A stretch of 56,771 nt of DNA from an uncultured Pelagibacteraceae bacterium. GTDB lineage: Bacteria; Pseudomonadota; Alphaproteobacteria; Pelagibacterales; AG-422-B15. The translations under genes were made by a program, and so were the position numbers. Positions 46,373 to 55,442 of this stretch are shown piece after piece (the first letter of the stretch is position 1; each line of letters starts with the position of its first letter). The notes under the pieces were generated by a model. It did no database searches, was not told the DNA's origin, and worked only from the letters and a program-made list of their open reading frames with translations. The stretch covers positions 1 through 56,771 of the forward strand of contig CACKBQ010000008.1 of the NCBI GenBank assembly GCA_902598405.1. The letters run 5' to 3'.

Positions 46373-47335
46373 ATGAGTATACAAGCCAAAATTCTCAATT
46401 TTATGCTTAAAAAATTTGTAAAAGATGTTCAGCCTCCGGTTGAACAAAGATCCTACATTGAAGCTAGGAAAATGATGAATCAAGAAGGTTACACTGATCA
46501 TGATACTTCGTTGGGATCTAAAATATTACAAAAAATAATCTTTAATAAAAATAAATCGTCTATAAATATTAATGAGACAAATTTAAATAATATTAGAACT
46601 TTACATTTTATAAATGAAAACTCTGACGAAGAAAAATGTATACTATATTTTCATGGTGGAGGATATGTTGCTGGGTCACCAGAAACACATCAAAATATGC
46701 TTGCAACATTAGCAAAGTATTCCTCAATTCAAATATTTGCTATTGATTATTCATTATCACCTGAAAGCAATTTTCCTAAGGCAATCAATGAGGCGATAAG
46801 TAGCTATAACGCCTTATTAGAAAAAGGTTTTAAAAATGAAAATATTTTTTTTGGTGGGGATTCTGCTGGAGGCAATCTAACATTGGTCAGTACACTAAAA
46901 TTACAAGAGCTTAATCAAAAATTACCTTCAAAACTTTTTTTACTATCACCATGGACAGACCTTACTGGAGAGGGGAGAAGTATCAAAGAAAACTCAAAGT
47001 CAGATCCATATTTGTCATATGATAATTGGTTGAATACATCACTCTCTATGCAGAAAACTGTCAAAGAGTGGTATGCTCCAAATCAGAATTATAGAAACCC
47101 GCTAATATCACCAGTTTTTGCAAATTATTCCAATTATCCAAAAACATTGATTCAAGTTAGCGACATTGAAATACTATATAGCGACTCCCTAGATCTTGAA
47201 TCTAAAATTAAAGATGGAAATAATGAAGTAAGGCTCAGCATTTACAAAAACTTACCTCATGTCTGGCAGATATTTGGTTTTTTACCTGAGGCAAAGCAAG
47301 CGCTTCATGAGATCTCAAACTTTTTAAAAAATTAA
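46373..47335 (+). CDS. Alpha/beta hydrolase of the hormone-sensitive lipase family
   Basis: The 320-residue product has the HGGG oxyanion motif (ILYFHGGGYVAGSPETHQNM) and the nucleophile elbow FFGGDSAGGNLTL. The acid is probably in ISPVFANYSNYPKTLIQVSDIE, and the His in NLPHVWQIF. It should hydrolyse a carboxyl ester; the substrate is unknown. It has no signal peptide. It shares TTAA with the convergent maeB stop. Confidence 0.88.
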   Translation: MSIQAKILNFMLKKFVKDVQPPVEQRSYIEARKMMNQEGYTDHDTSLGSKILQKIIFNKNKSSININETNLNNIRTLHFINENSDEEKCILYFHGGGYVAGSPETHQNMLATLAKYSSIQIFAIDYSLSPESNFPKAINEAISSYNALLEKGFKNENIFFGGDSAGGNLTLVSTLKLQELNQKLPSKLFLLSPWTDLTGEGRSIKENSKSDPYLSYDNWLNTSLSMQKTVKEWYAPNQNYRNPLISPVFANYSNYPKTLIQVSDIEILYSDSLDLESKIKDGNNEVRLSIYKNLPHVWQIFGFLPEAKQALHEISNFLKN

Positions 47336-49599
47336 CTCTTAAAAGCAGACAATGCAGCTAAATTAACAATGTCAGCAACATTTGCGCCTAAAGGTACAAT
47401 TTGTATACTTTCTTTAAAACCAACTAAATAGGGTCCAACAAGTGTACCACCACCTAACTCCTGGAGCATCTTTGTAGAAATGCTCGCGCTATGAATGGCT
47501 GGCATTATTAATAAGTTTGCGGGGCCGGATAATTTACAAAATGGATACAGGTTCATCAGGTTTTCGTTCAAAGCGGTATTTGCTCCCATTTCTCCGTCGT
47601 ATTCAAAATCTAAATTTCTTTGATCAAGAATTTTCTTCGCATCTCTCATATATACTGATCTTTCAGTGAATGGCTTTCCAAAATTTGAATATGATACGAG
47701 AGCAGCTCTTGGCTCAATGCCAAATATTTCTCTGACTACTTCTGCACTTTCTTGTGTGATATTTGCCAGTTGAGAGGCATTGGGCATATCATGTACATTT
47801 GAGTCTGCGACGAAAATAGTTCTTCCATTACACAACATTACTGTCATACCAAGAATGGTTTTATTTGGTATTGGGTCAAGTACATATTCGATACTCTCTA
47901 AAGAGGCCGCGTAGCTTCTAGTTAGGCCACAAACCATTGCGTCAGCTTCCTTTAAAGAGACCATGCATGCTGCAAAAACATTTCTTTCTCGATTTAAGAG
48001 ATCTAAACAATCCTTTTTTAAAAATCCTTTTCTTTGTAAACGATGATAGATATGTTCTGCGTATCTATCATGCTCTGATTTATTTCTAGTGCTGTGTATT
48101 TCCATTTGATCAAAAAAATCTAAACCCATTTCTTGCATTTTGTTTTTTATGACATCGTCTCTTCCAATTAAAATGGGAGTACCCATTCTGTTATTTAGGA
48201 AAATTACAGCAGCCCTGATCATATCTTCCTCTTCCCCTTCTGTGAAAATAACTCTTTTGGGATTTTCTTTCACTTCTTGAAAAACTTTTTGAAGAAGGCC
48301 AGCTGAGGGATTTAGTCTTGCGGATAATTCATTTGAATAGTTTTCCATGTCAACTATTGCTTTTCTTGCAACACCCGTGTCCATAGCTGCTTTAGCTACC
48401 GCAGGAGGTACCTTACTTATTAATCTTGGATCAAAGGGAGAAGGAATAATATAATCTGGTCCATATTGAGGTCTTTTTCCAGGGTAAGCATTGGCTACTT
48501 CATCCGGCACATCTTCCTTCGCCAGGTTGGCAATGGCCTTAGCTGCGGCGATCTTCATTTCAAGATTAATTGTTTTTGCTCTTACATCTAATGCACCTCT
48601 AAATATATAGGGGAATCCAAGTACATTATTAACTTGATTAGGATAGTCGGATCTTCCAGTCGCTATAATTGCATCATCTCTGCATTCTTTAATTTTTTCT
48701 GGCAATATCTCGGGCTCAGGATTTGCCATTGCAAAAATAATCGGTCTCTCAGCCATCGATAAAACCATTTTCTGACTAATGATGTTGCCAATTGAGAGGC
48801 CAAAAAAGATATCAGCTCCACTTAGTGCGTCTTCAAGAGTTCTACACTTTGTTTTTATTGCATGGGCAGATTTCCACTGGTTCATATTTTCTTTTCTTTC
48901 AGTATGAATAACCCCCTTCGTATCACACAATATTGCATTTTCATTTGGCATACCCATTGCCTTCAAGAGTTCTAGGCACGCAATACCAGCGGCACCCGCT
49001 CCGTTAACAACAATTTTAACTTCATTAATTTTCTTTCCGGTAAGGTCCATGGCATTTAAAAGTGCAGCGGCAGATATAATTGCAGTACCATGTTGGTCAT
49101 CATGAAAAATTGGTATGTCCATTATTTCTCTGAGAGAGTCTTCAATTATAAAGCACTCTGGTGCTTTTATGTCCTCAAGATTAATACCTCCAAAAGATGG
49201 TCCTAGATACTTTACAGAATTAATAAATTCATCAGCATCTTCAGTGTCAATTTCTAAATCAATCGAATCAATATCCGAAAATCTTTTAAATAAAACAGAC
49301 TTACCTTCCATAACTGGTTTTGAAGCGTGGGCACCCAAATTTCCAAGGCCTAGTATTGCTGTGCCATTAGATATTACAGCAACTATATTTCCCTTACTTG
49401 TATAGTCATATACTGAATTGGTATCATCAGCTATAGCATTTACTGGTGCCGCGACACCAGGTGAATAAGCCAGTGAGAGATCTCTTTGTGTCTCTAGCGG
49501 TTTTGTGGCTTTAATTTCTATTTTGCCTGGTTTACCTTGAGCATGAAACACCAAAGCTTCTTTTTCACTAAAATGCTCTTCTCTATCTTTTTTTGTCAT
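47332..49599 (-). CDS. maeB: NADP-dependent malic enzyme (fused to a phosphotransacetylase-like domain)
   Basis: The 755-residue product has a malic-enzyme part at about residues 1-425. This contains LSLAYSPGVAAPVNAI, NGTAILGLGNLGAHASKPVMEGK, FHDDQHGTAIISAAALLNA and IVVNGAGAAGIACLELLKAMG. A C-terminal phosphotransacetylase-like domain follows (VIFTEGEEEDMIRAAVIF to the end). The fusion is the MaeB type, decarboxylating malate to pyruvate; the PTA-like part is regulatory in known members. Confidence 0.96.
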   Translation of the reverse strand: MTKKDREEHFSEKEALVFHAQGKPGKIEIKATKPLETQRDLSLAYSPGVAAPVNAIADDTNSVYDYTSKGNIVAVISNGTAILGLGNLGAHASKPVMEGKSVLFKRFSDIDSIDLEIDTEDADEFINSVKYLGPSFGGINLEDIKAPECFIIEDSLREIMDIPIFHDDQHGTAIISAAALLNAMDLTGKKINEVKIVVNGAGAAGIACLELLKAMGMPNENAILCDTKGVIHTERKENMNQWKSAHAIKTKCRTLEDALSGADIFFGLSIGNIISQKMVLSMAERPIIFAMANPEPEILPEKIKECRDDAIIATGRSDYPNQVNNVLGFPYIFRGALDVRAKTINLEMKIAAAKAIANLAKEDVPDEVANAYPGKRPQYGPDYIIPSPFDPRLISKVPPAVAKAAMDTGVARKAIVDMENYSNELSARLNPSAGLLQKVFQEVKENPKRVIFTEGEEEDMIRAAVIFLNNRMGTPILIGRDDVIKNKMQEMGLDFFDQMEIHSTRNKSEHDRYAEHIYHRLQRKGFLKKDCLDLLNRERNVFAACMVSLKEADAMVCGLTRSYAASLESIEYVLDPIPNKTILGMTVMLCNGRTIFVADSNVHDMPNASQLANITQESAEVVREIFGIEPRAALVSYSNFGKPFTERSVYMRDAKKILDQRNLDFEYDGEMGANTALNENLMNLYPFCKLSGPANLLIMPAIHSASISTKMLQELGGGTLVGPYLVGFKESIQIVPLGANVADIVNLAALSAFKS

Positions 49600-49720
49600 A
49601 TTTTCTTTTTTGGATTTTATATAGGTTTTTACCTGCTTTTCAAATTCAAAAGATATATATTGGATGAACCTTTATTTTTGAAGTTATTTAAATCAAAATA
49701 GATTAATAAACAATGTTTAT

Positions 49721-51262
49721 ATGAATGTTTTAAGGTCTTCAGTTATTTATTCTTTTTTTACAGCGTTAAGTAGAATTTTTGGTTTTTTAAGAGATATACT
49801 AATTGCAAATTTTTTAGGTACTGGTGTGACAGCAGATATATTCTTTGTTGCATTTAGGCTTCCAAATACATTTAGAAGAATTTTTTCAGAAGGAGCATTA
49901 AACTCAGCATTTGTACCTATTTATACTAAGCTTATCAAAAATAATTCAAAACAAGACTCAAAAAAATTTTCCGGAAGTATTTTTTTAATTTTCTTAATAG
50001 CATCATCATTATTTGTGTTGATCATCGAAATTTTTATGCCATTTTTTCTAGCCATTTTAGCTCCTGGTTTCATTAGTGATAATGATAAGTTTACTGAATT
50101 AGTTAGAGTTTCGAGAATTATTTTTCCTTTTTTGATATTAATAAGTGTATCATCAATATTTTCATCCATTCTCAATTCACATAATAAATTTGCATTGTCA
50201 GCTGCCCTTCCAATAATATTAAATATTACTTTAATAATTGCTCTTGTCGTTGCTGCTTACACAAGAGCTGATTTCTTAATATTTTTATCCTGGAGTGTAA
50301 TTATAGCGGGGCTACTTCAGATCTTAATACTTACTGTTACTCTGATAAGGGAAAAAATATACGTTATCTTCTCTCTTAAAATATATACGAATTATATTCA
50401 TCGATTTACTAAATTATTTGCTGCTAGTTTTTTTTCGTCTGGATTACTGCAGATCAACATTTTGATTGGAACAATAATTGCTTCTTACGAGAGTGGTGCA
50501 ATTTCATATTTATACTATGCAGACCGTATCTATCAATTGCCTCTTGCGCTTATAGGAATAGCAATCGGAATTGCATTGCTTCCTTCAATTTCAAGTAAAA
50601 TAAAATCAAATAGTCTTGCCACAATACATCAGTCGATTGAACAAACTTTAATTTACTCATTGTTATTTGCTATTCCCGCTTCATTCGGAGTTTATGCACT
50701 TGCAGAGCAAATCATAGCTGTATTATTTGAAAGAGGAGAATTTGACGATAAATCATCATTATTTACGGCTAATGCACTCAAATTCTATGCTCTTGGTCTT
50801 GTGGCATTTATTATTATGAAAATTTATACACCAATATTTTTTGCCTATGAAAATGCAAAACCTACTCTTTACATTGCTGCCGTCAATTTAGCTATAAATA
50901 CTATTTTAAGTATTATTTTGTTTTTTTATATAGGGTTTGTTGGAATTCCTATAGCTACAAGTGTATCAGCATGGATAAGTGTTATATTAATGAATTATTA
51001 TCTAAAAAGTCATAATTATTATCAGACGAGTAACAAAATTGTCTTTCCTACAACAATAATTATTATTGTCTCGCTTGTGATGTACTTATATTTATCTGTT
51101 TTAAAAAATTATTCGGGGATATTTTTTAATATGTTAAAAGACCATGAAATTATATTTCTTTTGTTTTCAGTACTTTCTTCAATATTACTTTATTTTATTC
51201 TAATTTCATTTTACAAGCCTTTTAAATATTCTGAAATTAAAAAGATTTTACAAAATGAGTGA
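49721..51262 (+). CDS. murJ: Lipid II flippase MurJ
   Basis: The 513-residue membrane protein has about 14 hydrophobic segments. RIFGFLRDILIANFLGTGVTADIFFVAFRLPNTFRRIFSEGA is the MurJ N-terminal signature (quoted from contiguous blocks), with the conserved Arg residues of the central cavity. It moves peptidoglycan precursor across the inner membrane. It overlaps trpS by eight bases. The 121-base spacer to maeB holds nothing else that I can see. Confidence 0.95.
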   Translation: MNVLRSSVIYSFFTALSRIFGFLRDILIANFLGTGVTADIFFVAFRLPNTFRRIFSEGALNSAFVPIYTKLIKNNSKQDSKKFSGSIFLIFLIASSLFVLIIEIFMPFFLAILAPGFISDNDKFTELVRVSRIIFPFLILISVSSIFSSILNSHNKFALSAALPIILNITLIIALVVAAYTRADFLIFLSWSVIIAGLLQILILTVTLIREKIYVIFSLKIYTNYIHRFTKLFAASFFSSGLLQINILIGTIIASYESGAISYLYYADRIYQLPLALIGIAIGIALLPSISSKIKSNSLATIHQSIEQTLIYSLLFAIPASFGVYALAEQIIAVLFERGEFDDKSSLFTANALKFYALGLVAFIIMKIYTPIFFAYENAKPTLYIAAVNLAINTILSIILFFYIGFVGIPIATSVSAWISVILMNYYLKSHNYYQTSNKIVFPTTIIIIVSLVMYLYLSVLKNYSGIFFNMLKDHEIIFLLFSVLSSILLYFILISFYKPFKYSEIKKILQNE

Positions 51263-52277
51263 AATTCAAAATAATACTGTATTATCCGGTGTTCAACCTT
51301 CAGGCGACCTTCATATAGGAAATTATCTTGGTGCAATTAAAAATTTTGTGAATATGCAAAAGGATTATAATTGTTTTTTTTGTATAGTCGATTTACATGC
51401 AATAACAGTTAAGCAAGATCCAAATAAATTGAAAAGAAATACTCTAGAAGTTGCTGCAACTTATATTGCATCTGGCATAGATCCAAACGAAAGTGTTATT
51501 TTTAATCAAAGTAGCGTCCCTGCCCATGCAGAGTTAGCTTGGATATTTAATTGTGTAACGAGAATGGGATGGCTTAGTCGAATGACACAATTTAAAGATA
51601 AAGCCGGTAAAGATAAAGAGAATGCAAGTTCAGGTTTATTTATTTATCCAAACTTAATGGCCGCAGATATATTGGTCTATAAAGCAACACATGTACCAGT
51701 TGGAAACGACCAAAAACAGCATCTCGAACTTACAAGAGATATTGCACAAAAATTTAACCGAGAATTTAACTGCGAAAATTTCTTTCCAATTCCTGAACCA
51801 ATTATAGATGAAAATATTTCAAGAATTATGTCACTCAAAGATGCAAACCAAAAAATGAGTAAATCAGATTTGTCTGAATACTCCCGTATAAGCCTTTTAG
51901 ACGATAGTGATGCGATTAGAAAAAAGATAAAAAAAGCAAAAACTGCTGATACTGTAATGCCAGAAAAAATTGAGGAAATATTGAAATTAAGTGAGGTCCA
52001 CAACCTGCTTAATATTTATTCAGGATTTTCTGGGATTGATAAACAAATTTTGATCGAGCAATATAAGGGAAAAAATTTTTCTAACTTTAAATCTGATTTA
52101 TCAGATATTCTCGTTGAACAAATGAAGCCTATTACTTCAGAAATCAAAAAACTCATGCAAGATAAGGGATATCTCTTAAAAATTTTACTTGATGGTCAAA
52201 ATAAAGCAAACAAAGTTGCCCAAAAAACAATTAACGATGTATATGATTTAGTAGGATTACTTAGGAATGAAACATAG
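51255..52277 (+). CDS. trpS: Tryptophanyl-tRNA synthetase
   Basis: The 340-residue class I synthetase has SGVQPSGDLHIGNYLGAI with the HIGH-like motif (HIGN), and VPVGNDQKQHLELTRDIA. ANQKMSKSDLSE is the KMSKS loop. It charges tRNA-Trp. It sits between murJ and a USP gene with short overlaps on both sides, a common alphaproteobacterial order. Confidence 0.98.
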   Translation: MSEIQNNTVLSGVQPSGDLHIGNYLGAIKNFVNMQKDYNCFFCIVDLHAITVKQDPNKLKRNTLEVAATYIASGIDPNESVIFNQSSVPAHAELAWIFNCVTRMGWLSRMTQFKDKAGKDKENASSGLFIYPNLMAADILVYKATHVPVGNDQKQHLELTRDIAQKFNREFNCENFFPIPEPIIDENISRIMSLKDANQKMSKSDLSEYSRISLLDDSDAIRKKIKKAKTADTVMPEKIEEILKLSEVHNLLNIYSGFSGIDKQILIEQYKGKNFSNFKSDLSDILVEQMKPITSEIKKLMQDKGYLLKILLDGQNKANKVAQKTINDVYDLVGLLRNET

Positions 52278-52743
52278 ATCAAAATTTTTAGTTATAGTTG
52301 ATGAAACCAAAGAATTGAGCGTAGCGATTAGATTTGCCGCCAAGCGTGCTCAAAGCACTAAGGGAGGTGTAATTTTATTAAATGTTATAGAACAGTTTGA
52401 TCCTCAACAATGGCAATCAATTGAAGATATAATTCTTCAAGAAGCAAGAGATAAAGCGCAAGAAAAGCTACAAAAATGGTCGAAAGTAATAAATGATTTA
52501 ACAAATATTGTTCCTGAATTAATAGTTAAGGAAGGTGTGCCAAGCGAGAAAATAATTGAGACACTTGAGGATGATAGTGCTATTAGATTTCTTGTTTTAG
52601 CAGCTGCTAATGAAGACCAGCCAGGACCATTAGTATCTTTGCTTGCAGGTCAAAAATCTGGCAAATTGCCTGTCCCTATTGTAATTATTCCGCAAGGGCT
52701 TTCAGACGATATAATAGATGATTTAGCATCAAGAACAGATTAA
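52267..52743 (+). CDS. Universal stress protein domain protein
   Basis: The 158-residue product has KFLVIVDETKELSVAIRFAAKRAQSTKGGVILLNVIE at the start and a Rossmann-like USP fold. The usual C-terminal GxxGxxxxxxxGSVs ATP motif is degenerate (VSLLAGQKSGKLPVPIVIIP). It overlaps trpS by 11 bases. The trpS-USP-nfu order recurs in alphaproteobacteria. Function unknown. Confidence 0.85.
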   Translation: MKHRSKFLVIVDETKELSVAIRFAAKRAQSTKGGVILLNVIEQFDPQQWQSIEDIILQEARDKAQEKLQKWSKVINDLTNIVPELIVKEGVPSEKIIETLEDDSAIRFLVLAAANEDQPGPLVSLLAGQKSGKLPVPIVIIPQGLSDDIIDDLASRTD

Positions 52744-52812
52744 ATATCAATTAAAATTCAGTAACTTAGCAAATAACTGTTTCAAATCTTTAAAAATTAA
52801 AGAATCTATCTA

Positions 52813-52818
52813 TATAAC
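52813..52818 (+). promoter_or_regulatory. -10 element of the Nfu-type gene
   Basis: TATAAC ends 10 bases before the ATG at 52829, in an 85-base spacer. A short AT-rich hairpin (TCTTTA/TAAAGA, 52787-52803) lies just upstream. The evidence is position only. Confidence 0.38.
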
Positions 52819-52828
52819 TTTAAATCAT

Positions 52829-53392
52829 ATGTTTATACAAACTGAATCAACTCCAAATCCAAACTCTCTAAAATTCATACTTGACGATTATGAACTATGT
52901 GAAACTCCTATTGAGTTCAATAAATCTCAAAAGGATAAAGATTCAGTGCTAGCTGATGAACTCTTTAAAATTAAAGGAATTGTAAATATATTATTTAATA
53001 AGAATTGCATTTCGATCAATAAAAATGAATTTACCTGGGACCAACTTAAAGCTTCAATATTACAAGTTATCTCCAATCATATAAATTCAGGTCTACCAGC
53101 TATTGAAACAGAAGATCGCGACCCCAGTGAACTAGATCACATCAATTTTGACGAAGTAGACCTAAATGTAGTGAATATGATTAATAGTATTTTATCATCA
53201 AAGATCAGACCAGCCATAATGCAAGATGGCGGTGATGTAAAATTTATAAAATATGAAAGTGGCACAGTTTATCTTTCGCTAAAAGGAAGTTGTGCAGGCT
53301 GCCCTAGCGCAACAGTAACATTAAAAAATGGAATTGAAAATATGCTTAAACATCATATTCCTGAAGTTAAAAATGTTGAGCAAGTAATTTAA
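52829..53392 (+). CDS. NifU/Nfu-type iron-sulfur scaffold protein
   Basis: The 187-residue product has the Nfu_N domain (MFIQTESTPNPNSLKFILDDYEL) and a C-terminal NifU domain. The latter has IRPAIMQDGGDVKFIKYESGTVYLSLKGSCAGCPSATVTLKNGIE (cited in part), whose CAGC binds a [4Fe-4S] cluster between two subunits. It delivers clusters to apo-proteins; clients here could include endonuclease III. Confidence 0.95.
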   Translation: MFIQTESTPNPNSLKFILDDYELCETPIEFNKSQKDKDSVLADELFKIKGIVNILFNKNCISINKNEFTWDQLKASILQVISNHINSGLPAIETEDRDPSELDHINFDEVDLNVVNMINSILSSKIRPAIMQDGGDVKFIKYESGTVYLSLKGSCAGCPSATVTLKNGIENMLKHHIPEVKNVEQVI

Positions 53393-53405
53393 AAGTTTTA
53401 AAACA

Positions 53406-54374
53406 ATGAATATTTTTATTACTCAAAACAAAAACATTCAATTTCTATTTAAGTTATACTATTTTATTTTTTTATTAATTACCTTGTCAGTTTTAACTTC
53501 TTTAATATTTACTAATAACTTTTATCAAAAAACAGTTACTACAAAAAATACATTGATCAAGACTGATGAAAATGACATATCAAGTTCTCATATAAGTGAT
53601 TTACATACAGTAAAATCGCTCCAAAAAAACGAGCTTATTCACGACTTTCAAATTGACAAAGTTAGAGAGACTAAGATTATTCCTAACATAGTTATTGCCC
53701 AACTTCCTAGGGATTTGAAAAATATTAAATCCATTAAAAATAGAAAAGAGCTTTTTATAAAAATTACATTGCCATTAATTGTTCAAGAGAATGAAAAGCT
53801 TTTATTATTGAATAAAAAAATAAACTTAATCAAAAATAGTTTTGACAAAATATCTCGAAATGAGGCTAAGTGGATCAATAATTTAATGGTTAAATATAAA
53901 GCAGATACTTTAGATGCTTTATTAATAAAGGTTGACCAAATACCTGTATCGCTTGCTCTCGCTCAAGCTGTAATTGAAAGTGGATGGGGAACTTCAAGAT
54001 TTGCTTTCGAGGGAAACGCACTGTTTGGACAATATGTCTGGGGCACAGCTAATCATGGAATTATACCTAATGATAGAGAAACTGACGCAAAATATAAAAT
54101 TAAATCATTTGATAATTTAAGTGAGTCAGTGGCATCTTATATGAAAAATCTAAATACAAATTTTCATTATAATGAGTTTCGTATTAATCGATTTGTCTTA
54201 AGAACAAATAATATACCTTTAAGAGGAACTTATTTGGCTGAATATTTGTTTAGTTATTCTATTGAAGATGACTATATTGATAAAATCAAAAAAATTATAA
54301 AAATAAATAACTTTGAAGATTTTGAGAATTTAATCACAGAAAATCAGCTTCCATTAATTACGGATATTATTTAA
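53406..54374 (+). CDS. Bax-like glucosaminidase domain protein
   Basis: The 322-residue product has one N-terminal membrane helix (about residues 16-37), which makes it a membrane-anchored periplasmic protein. From about residue 155 it has WINNLMVKYKADTL, PVSLALAQAVIESGWGTSRFAFEGNALFGQYVW (catalytic Glu) and IKSFDNLSESVASYMKNLNTNFHY. That is the E. coli Bax/mannosyl-glycoprotein endo-N-acetylglucosaminidase pattern. It probably cuts peptidoglycan glycan strands. It ends overlapping the convergent deacetylase gene. Confidence 0.85.
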   Translation: MNIFITQNKNIQFLFKLYYFIFLLITLSVLTSLIFTNNFYQKTVTTKNTLIKTDENDISSSHISDLHTVKSLQKNELIHDFQIDKVRETKIIPNIVIAQLPRDLKNIKSIKNRKELFIKITLPLIVQENEKLLLLNKKINLIKNSFDKISRNEAKWINNLMVKYKADTLDALLIKVDQIPVSLALAQAVIESGWGTSRFAFEGNALFGQYVWGTANHGIIPNDRETDAKYKIKSFDNLSESVASYMKNLNTNFHYNEFRINRFVLRTNNIPLRGTYLAEYLFSYSIEDDYIDKIKKIIKINNFEDFENLITENQLPLITDII

Positions 54375-55401
54375 TTAACAACTGATACCCAAACCAATAC
54401 CAATTATCATCTACCTTTGTAGTACAATTTATTCTAGCTCTTCCCACTAAATAAGCTTCATTTAATTTAATTTGTATCCTATCTTTTTTTATATTAATAA
54501 TCTCCTGCTTATTCCATTTGCCACCAGGATTTGAAAAACAATCAATAGAACTTCCTTTTAAGTTTTTGATAATACTGAATTCAATAGTTGGTTTTCTGTC
54601 ATCAATTAAAAACATATCTGTTGGTATGAAGTTTTCTACATCTAAAGAATAGGCATTTACTGCGAACTCAAATCTATCAATTTCACCAAATCTCTCATTT
54701 AACGAAAATCTTGGTAAATAGTATTGATTATCAAGGCTTGAGACAACCCCAGAGTGCTGAGCAAATGCATGTGAAATATTAAATTCTTTTAAAATTCTAA
54801 TGACTTCGTTACTTGCTTCGCCATAGGGATATGCAAAAAGTTTTGGTATAAATCCGATGTTTTTAATCCAACTTTTATGAGAATCAAGAATATCTTTTTT
54901 TATATCTGAAACATTGTTTAATGGCATGTGTAAATGTGTAGATGTGTGCTGACCCACACTTCCACCTTCATCAATAAATTTTTTTATATCTTCCCAGCTC
55001 ATGTATCCTTTAGTTCTTTTGTCAATTATGTCGGTTGATATAAACAATGTGACAGGAATATTATTATCTCTGAAAACTGGCCATGCAATTTTATAAAACG
55101 AGCTATAGGCATCATCAACAGAGAATGCCACAGCTTTTTTATTTAAACTTTCATTATTTTCTAAAATCGTAATTAATTCTTTTAACTCTATAACTTTAAT
55201 TTTATTGCTTAAAATATACTCAATATGTGAACTAAATTGCTCCTCACTAACATTTGTTGAAGGATACTTATCTTCACCGAATCTATGATACATAAATACT
55301 GATACACCTGGTTCAGAAAATGCGGGTAAAATATATGAAAAGCAAATTATTAGAAATAAAAAATATATTTTACTAAAATTAGTAAAAAAAAAATTATTCA
55401 T
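54367..55401 (-). CDS. Polysaccharide deacetylase family protein
   Basis: The 344-residue product has a signal-like hydrophobic N-terminus ending near AFSE. The NodB domain holds VFMYHRFGEDKYPSTNV, VAFSVDDAYSSFYKIAWPVF (DD metal/base site) and VGQHTSTHLHMPL (metal-binding H-x3-H), with LFAYPYGEASNEVI after it. The C-terminal 110 residues are a separate beta-rich part. It likely removes acetyl groups from a secreted or wall polysaccharide. A TTG at 55410 is in frame, but the ATG at 55401 is preferred. Confidence 0.87.
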   Translation of the reverse strand: MNNFFFTNFSKIYFLFLIICFSYILPAFSEPGVSVFMYHRFGEDKYPSTNVSEEQFSSHIEYILSNKIKVIELKELITILENNESLNKKAVAFSVDDAYSSFYKIAWPVFRDNNIPVTLFISTDIIDKRTKGYMSWEDIKKFIDEGGSVGQHTSTHLHMPLNNVSDIKKDILDSHKSWIKNIGFIPKLFAYPYGEASNEVIRILKEFNISHAFAQHSGVVSSLDNQYYLPRFSLNERFGEIDRFEFAVNAYSLDVENFIPTDMFLIDDRKPTIEFSIIKNLKGSSIDCFSNPGGKWNKQEIINIKKDRIQIKLNEAYLVGRARINCTTKVDDNWYWFGYQLLIK

Positions 55402-55442
55402 ATCATCCAATTTTTAGTCTATATGTAAAAAATAGCAATAAT

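Noticed and set aside
49600-49720. The maeB/murJ spacer as a riboswitch or small RNA.
   Set aside because: Only very short inverted repeats such as AGGT-TTTT-ACCT; no conserved core recognised.
52787-52803. Short hairpin TCTTTA/TAAAGA before the Nfu-type gene as a terminator.
   Set aside because: Six pairs, nearly all A-T, with no T run on the coding strand; too weak to call.
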